Origin: Cyclobacteriaceae bacterium
GTDB lineage: Bacteria > Bacteroidota > Bacteroidia > Cytophagales > Cyclobacteriaceae
NCBI GenBank assembly: GCA_013140395.1
Contig: JABFSY010000210.1
Location: 1-8,919 of the forward strand
Direction: 5' to 3'
Length of the DNA: 8,919 nucleotides
Numbering within the stretch: the first letter of the stretch is position 1; every line of letters begins with the position of its first letter. Below are positions 5,078-8,919 of the stretch, piece by piece. Position numbers and translations under genes: made by a program. The notes beneath the pieces were generated by a model. The model worked only from the letters and a program-made list of their open reading frames with translations, did no database searches and was not told where the DNA came from.

Positions 5078-7312
5078 TTACAGTCGTATCCATTTTAATC
5101 GTAAACTATTACTTACTACACTCACCGAACTAAGCGCCATAGCCGCGCCAGCGATCATGGGATTTAGTAGGAATCCGTTATAGGGATACAATATTCCGGC
5201 TGCAAGTGGTATTCCAATAACATTGTAGACGAATGCCCAAAACAGATTCTGGTGAATGCCCTGCACGATTCGGCTCGATAGCCTGAGGGCTTTTGGTATA
5301 CTTTGCAAATCGGAAGTGAGTAATGTCATCGCGGCCGTGTCCATAGCAATGTCAGATCCTTTACCCATCGCCATACTCACATTCGCTTGAGCCAATGCCT
5401 GTGAGTCATTGATGCCATCGCCAACCATGCCTACGATTTTCCCCGACTTTTGCAATTGCTCGATGTACCGCGCTTTGTCAGCAGGAAGCATTTCAGATTG
5501 GAAGTGTTGAATTCCCACTTGTCTGGCTACTGCCTCGGCTGTTTGAGCATTGTCTCCAGTTACTAAATGTACTTCAATCCCCATTTTTTGCAATTCAGCA
5601 ACCGCACTTTTTGATGACTCCTTTATCTTGTCTTCTATCGCAACCATTGCTAGTACATTGACCGAGTCAGAGAAGTAGACAATGGTATTGGCCTTTGTTT
5701 GCCACTCCAGAGAAAGGGACTTTACTTCAGCAGAGAAATTAATATTGTTATCGACCATCAACTTCTGACTCCCCACAAAATAGGTTTCACCAGCTACTTT
5801 AGCTTTGGCACCACTTCCTGTGATGCTTTCAAACTCGGTGATAGGTGCCGTTGAAATATTGTTTCTTGTCAAGTTATCAACAATAGCTTGTGCTAAAGGA
5901 TGTTCAGATTTTAATTCCAAAGAATATAATGCTGGTTGATGTTGGGCGGAAGAATGAGCCAACCAACGGATATCCTTTACGGTTGGTTTTCCTTCCGTAA
6001 TCGTTCCGGTCTTATCCAGTGCGATTATCGAAATCCGATGAGCCTGCTCTAAGCTTTCTGCATCTTTTATCAGAATATTGTTTTCCGCGCCTCTGCCAAT
6101 GCCTACCATCAAGGCAGTGGGTGTTGCCAACCCCAGAGCGCAAGGACATGCGATGACTAGTACCGTCACGGAGGTCAGAAGTGCGTGGGTGAATGCATTT
6201 TCTCCACCAACAATCATCCAGAGGATAAAGGTGCAAACTGAAATCGCCATCACAACCGGTACGAACACGCTAGCAATCTTATCTGCCTTTAATTGGACAG
6301 GCGCTTTGCTGCCTTGCGCTTGCTGAACCATTTTAATGATCTGAGCCAGTACTGTTTCGCTACTTATTTTTTGTACTTCAAATTGAAAATTCCCTTTTTG
6401 ATTGATAGTGCCTGCAAATACTTTTTCGCCAGCGTATTTTTCAACCGCAATCGGCTCGCCAGAAATCATGGACTCGTTTACAAATGAACTGCCTTCAACG
6501 ACTATTCCGTCTAACGGTATTTTTTCTCCTGGCCGTATGATAATGATATTGCCCACCATTACGTGAGAAGTAGCTATTTCTTCTTCCAAACCATTTTTAA
6601 GAACTCGCACCGTTTTCGGTTGTAGGCTCATCAGTTTCTTGATGGCAGAAGAAGTGTTTGACTTTGCTTTTTCTTCCAGCCATTTTCCGAGCGAGATGAA
6701 AGTAATCACGACAGCTGCTGCTTCATAGTAGACGTGTGGGTGAATGCCCCGTTGATGCCAGAATTCCGGAAAGAAGGTGTTGAACATGCTGAACAAGAAT
6801 GCAATGCCTGTAGAAAGCGCAACCAAGGTATCCATGTTTGCTTTTCCGAAAGAGGCTTGCTTATAGGCATGAACAAAATAGCTACGGCCAAAGTAGAATA
6901 CCACTGGAGCCGATAATACCATTGAAATATAATTTCCATAAGGCATATCCATCCAGAACATGCCTATCATAAAAACCGGGAATGATAAAATACTTGACCA
7001 GATCGTTCGTCTTTTCAGGGATTCGTATTGATTGTGCTGAGCCTCTTCTTGAATGATTTGCGCGTTCTCGGTGTCGATGACAAGGTCATACCCGATGGCT
7101 CTCACGGCTTGTTGTATCGCCTGCGGTTGGATGCGCTTTTGATCATATTCAATGAGGGCGGTGTGATTCGCATAATTTACTGCCGCATCCTTTATCCCCT
7201 CTGTTTTCTTTAATATTGACTCTACACTGACTGCGCATGCACCACAGGTCATCTCTAACACTGGAAATGTTTGGCGTATAGTAGTCGTTTTATCTGGAAT
7301 AGTCAATTTCAT
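5078..7312 (-). CDS. copA: Cu(I)-exporting P1B-type ATPase (CopA)
   Basis: This 744-residue inner-membrane pump uses ATP to move Cu(I) out of the cytoplasm. It has one N-terminal HMA domain with MTCGAC (Cys23, Cys26), followed by transmembrane segments from about residue 104. The actuator domain carries SGEPIAV (284-290). The membrane metal site is CPC at 389-391. The phosphorylation site is DKTGT (Asp433), the nucleotide domain has HPLAQAI (His471), and the hinge motif is GDGINDSQAL (631-640). The last two helices hold the Cu(I)-type signatures Tyr696-Asn697 and Met725-x-x-Ser728-Ser729, which separate it from zinc and cobalt pumps. Length and domain order are complete. It lies 76 bases downstream of the cytochrome gene and 21 bases upstream of the HMA chaperone gene. 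No regulator gene or clear operator is visible. A CcoI-like role in loading copper into an oxidase is possible but no oxidase gene is nearby. Confidence 0.95.
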   Translation of the reverse strand: MKLTIPDKTTTIRQTFPVLEMTCGACAVSVESILKKTEGIKDAAVNYANHTALIEYDQKRIQPQAIQQAVRAIGYDLVIDTENAQIIQEEAQHNQYESLKRRTIWSSILSFPVFMIGMFWMDMPYGNYISMVLSAPVVFYFGRSYFVHAYKQASFGKANMDTLVALSTGIAFLFSMFNTFFPEFWHQRGIHPHVYYEAAAVVITFISLGKWLEEKAKSNTSSAIKKLMSLQPKTVRVLKNGLEEEIATSHVMVGNIIIIRPGEKIPLDGIVVEGSSFVNESMISGEPIAVEKYAGEKVFAGTINQKGNFQFEVQKISSETVLAQIIKMVQQAQGSKAPVQLKADKIASVFVPVVMAISVCTFILWMIVGGENAFTHALLTSVTVLVIACPCALGLATPTALMVGIGRGAENNILIKDAESLEQAHRISIIALDKTGTITEGKPTVKDIRWLAHSSAQHQPALYSLELKSEHPLAQAIVDNLTRNNISTAPITEFESITGSGAKAKVAGETYFVGSQKLMVDNNINFSAEVKSLSLEWQTKANTIVYFSDSVNVLAMVAIEDKIKESSKSAVAELQKMGIEVHLVTGDNAQTAEAVARQVGIQHFQSEMLPADKARYIEQLQKSGKIVGMVGDGINDSQALAQANVSMAMGKGSDIAMDTAAMTLLTSDLQSIPKALRLSSRIVQGIHQNLFWAFVYNVIGIPLAAGILYPYNGFLLNPMIAGAAMALSSVSVVSNSLRLKWIRL

Positions 7313-7388
7313 CGTGGGAATGTCTTGGTCTAGTCTGTACTTTGATGAAACAAAAAATGTGAATGTTTAGATCGTTTTGTTACTACTA

Positions 7389-8303
7389 TTATTTGGAATT
7401 TTTCCACGGCCCAAATTTATGAGTTACCTCGCTGAGCGTATCCGCATAGGGCCCAAAAGGGTGATCAAAGGGTTTCGTTTCAATTTTTGGCCAGTCTCCT
7501 TTAAACTCTTTTTTTGGCCGAGGCATAGAGACAACATAGGCAGCTATATCCCACGATTCTTCTTCTGTTAGTACGGGATTATCATAAGTAGCGCCTTGTG
7601 GCATATTGGCGCGAATGTATTTTGCGAAGTTTGAAATCCGAAATAAACCCGCTCCTGTATTGAAGCTATGTGTACCCCAAAGAGGTGGATAGACATAACT
7701 TTTTTCATTACTGGCTATCATCCCTTGTCCATTTTTCTGATGACATACCCGGCATTGAGTTTCATAAAGTTTTTTTCCTCTGAGGGTATCAGCCGATCTG
7801 TTTAAAAATTTTATTTCAATAAGTCCTGATCCCTTTGCCTTTGTTCCCTTTGGCACTTCGTGACCGACCCACGTAATATATGCCACCAACGCACGCATCT
7901 CTTTTGAGAGTGAATCAAGTGGCTTCCCATTCAAGCTACGCTGTATGCAATCATTCACTCGTTTCTCAACGCTTTCTGCTCCACCAGATCGTGCACGGAA
8001 TTTTGGGTAGAGTGATGCGACTGATCCAAAGTTGTTTCCATACGGTCTGGTGCCGGCATCCAAATGACAATTCTGACAATTCATACCATTAGAAATAGAA
8101 TCCACCATCCCTTTAGGGCCGAGATAAAAAGAGGTGTTGGCGATTAACTTCCTCCCATAACGAGTGAGGTCGTTGGAAATGCTTGCAGTGTCAGGAGCAT
8201 GCCATAGCGAATCAGATATCGTTTTAACACTATCTTTTTTAACGGGCGTGCAAGAAATAGCAAACACCACCAAAAAAAAGGATAGTTGGCTAACTACTCT
8301 CAT
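7389..8303 (-). CDS. Di-haem cytochrome c lipoprotein, TsdA (thiosulfate dehydrogenase)-like
   Basis: This 304-residue periplasmic protein has a signal peptide ending in VFAISC (lipid Cys18) and two c-type haem sites: CQNCH (76-80) and CRVCH (184-188). The first half matches TsdA-type enzymes, which interconvert thiosulfate and tetrathionate: NCHLDAGTRPYGNNFGS, YPKFRARSG, RVNDCIQRSLNGKPLDS and EMRALVAYITWV. Cys119 in the RVNDC motif lies 39 residues after His80, where TsdA has the Cys that ligates the active-site haem. Met234 in NMPQG is the likely distal ligand of the second haem, preceded by Asn where the Allochromatium enzyme has Lys. Family members are usually soluble, so the lipid anchor is a variation. 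The start overlaps the stop of the upstream hydrolase gene (ATGA, 8303-8300), indicating translational coupling. The reaction direction and real substrate are not proven, and some relatives may act on other sulfur compounds. Confidence 0.82.
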   Translation of the reverse strand: MRVVSQLSFFLVVFAISCTPVKKDSVKTISDSLWHAPDTASISNDLTRYGRKLIANTSFYLGPKGMVDSISNGMNCQNCHLDAGTRPYGNNFGSVASLYPKFRARSGGAESVEKRVNDCIQRSLNGKPLDSLSKEMRALVAYITWVGHEVPKGTKAKGSGLIEIKFLNRSADTLRGKKLYETQCRVCHQKNGQGMIASNEKSYVYPPLWGTHSFNTGAGLFRISNFAKYIRANMPQGATYDNPVLTEEESWDIAAYVVSMPRPKKEFKGDWPKIETKPFDHPFGPYADTLSEVTHKFGPWKNSK

Positions 8304-8919
8304 TCGATGTTGTGATTGATAAATTCTAATGCTCGCAGTTCCATCCAGTTCTCTTTTTTGCCGGCCAATGAAAAGGCGGTATGGCCTCCATACTTGGGAG
8401 TTTCCAGGTGCACATATTGGTGTGATTTGGCAAAATCAGTTGGATAGCAGCTAGTAGGGAGGAAAGGGTCGCTCCATGCATTTACAATGAGTACTGGTTT
8501 TTGAATCGTTGGTAGGTAAGGACCGCACGAGGCTTTTTCATAAAAATCATCTGCATTTTTGAATCCATGCAAAGGCGCGGTGTACCGATTGTCGACCTCA
8601 CGGAATGATTTAATTTGATCAAAACCATCGGCATTGATCAATTCCGGAAAACGATTCGATTTATCTTTGATCTTAACACTAAGCTTTTTTAAAAAACGAT
8701 TGAGATAGAATTTTCTGGATGGTTTGTCCAACTCGCTCGCGCTTGCTCCTAAGTTACACGGAACAGAAAACACGACTCCCGTCTTTACAGCTGGATTCAC
8801 CCCCATTCCCCGTTCACCCAGGTATTTCAATGTCATACTCCCACCCATACTAAACCCGATGAGAACAATAGTCTTGTAACGATTGCAATCGAGCGCATGT
8901 TGAACAACGGCTGCAAGAT
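8300..8919 (-). CDS. YheT-type alpha/beta hydrolase, 5' end outside window
   Basis: The frame is open to the window edge. The ATG at 8848 is internal, because the codons before it complete the nucleophile elbow GFSMGGS, with the Ser codon at 8851-8849. The strand before the elbow reads YKTIVLIGFSMGG. Counting from that Met, VNAWSDPFLP supplies the acid (Asp127, codon at 8470) and YGGHTAF the catalytic His (His156, codon at 8383). SDPFLP and GGH are typical of the YheT / AB-hydrolase-4 family of esterase-like enzymes with poorly known substrates. Roughly the N-terminal third is missing from the window. The stop overlaps the start of the cytochrome gene by 4 bases, so it is the upstream member of the same leftward transcript. 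No signal peptide can be judged. A link to copper or sulfur chemistry is not evident from the sequence. Confidence 0.85.
   Translation of the reverse strand, partial: LAAVVQHALDCNRYKTIVLIGFSMGGSMTLKYLGERGMGVNPAVKTGVVFSVPCNLGASASELDKPSRKFYLNRFLKKLSVKIKDKSNRFPELINADGFDQIKSFREVDNRYTAPLHGFKNADDFYEKASCGPYLPTIQKPVLIVNAWSDPFLPTSCYPTDFAKSHQYVHLETPKYGGHTAFSLAGKKENWMELRALEFINHNIE

Noticed and set aside
6012..6326. Open frames antisense to or in other frames of the ATPase gene
   Set aside because: They are shadows of a strongly conserved coding region with no start context or protein motifs.
7313..7388. Terminator or copper operator in the gap before copA
   Set aside because: Only a 5-bp A/T-only stem (AAACA/TGTTT) and no clear palindromic operator or spaced promoter boxes were found.
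8300..8848. Hydrolase gene starting at the ATG at 8848
   Set aside because: That Met is the residue after the catalytic Ser of the GFSMGG elbow, so the true start lies beyond the window.
1..8919. Insertion sequences, CRISPR arrays, tRNA or rRNA genes, toxin-antitoxin or defence genes
   Set aside because: No transposase, regularly spaced repeats, cloverleaf-like sequence or defence-type protein was recognised on either strand.

Overview
The window looks like chromosomal DNA of a Gram-negative member of the Bacteroidota, probably a Cytophagales-type bacterium. Start codons lack clear Shine-Dalgarno sequences. Several secreted proteins carry lipoprotein signal peptides. There is one close match to the Bacteroidota TAnnTTTG -7 promoter box, and the gene families (CtlX-type hydrolase, lipoprotein amidohydrolases, an acyl-CoA oxidase with an N-terminal TerB-like segment) are common in that phylum. 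The placement is inference from sequence features, not from a search.

Layout from left to right. (1) Positions 1-274, minus strand: the 5' part of an acyl-CoA oxidase-like gene, interrupted by an in-frame TAA at 125-127 and running off the window. (2) 371-1288, minus: a CtlX-type citrulline hydrolase of the amidinotransferase/DDAH fold. (3) Divergently, 1397-2902 and 2985-4673, plus: two tandem paralogous lipoproteins of the N-acyl-D-amino-acid deacylase (amidohydrolase) family, separated by 82 bases that hold a hairpin. The first keeps the HxH metal motif. The second has Leu in place of the first His. (4) 4674-4849: a convergent intergenic region with a long imperfect inverted repeat that resembles a dispersed TGTCAG...TGTCGAA element and has a T-rich tail, so it probably acts as a terminator for both sides. 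(5) 4850-8919, minus: a probable four-gene unit, read right to left. It holds a YheT-type alpha/beta hydrolase (5' end outside the window), a di-haem TsdA-like cytochrome c lipoprotein overlapping it by 4 bases, a Cu(I)-exporting P1B-type ATPase (CopA), and a small HMA-domain metal chaperone.

Working picture. The leftward unit combines copper handling (CopA plus HMA chaperone) with a periplasmic thiosulfate/tetrathionate-type cytochrome. The rightward pair probably hydrolyses N-acylated or D-configured amino acid derivatives in the periplasm. CtlX would convert citrulline to ornithine in the cytoplasm. I did not find a mobile element, CRISPR array, tRNA, rRNA or obviously new defence system. 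The best leads are the altered metal sites in the tandem amidohydrolases, the nonsense codon in the acyl-CoA oxidase-like gene, and the copper/cytochrome gene linkage.
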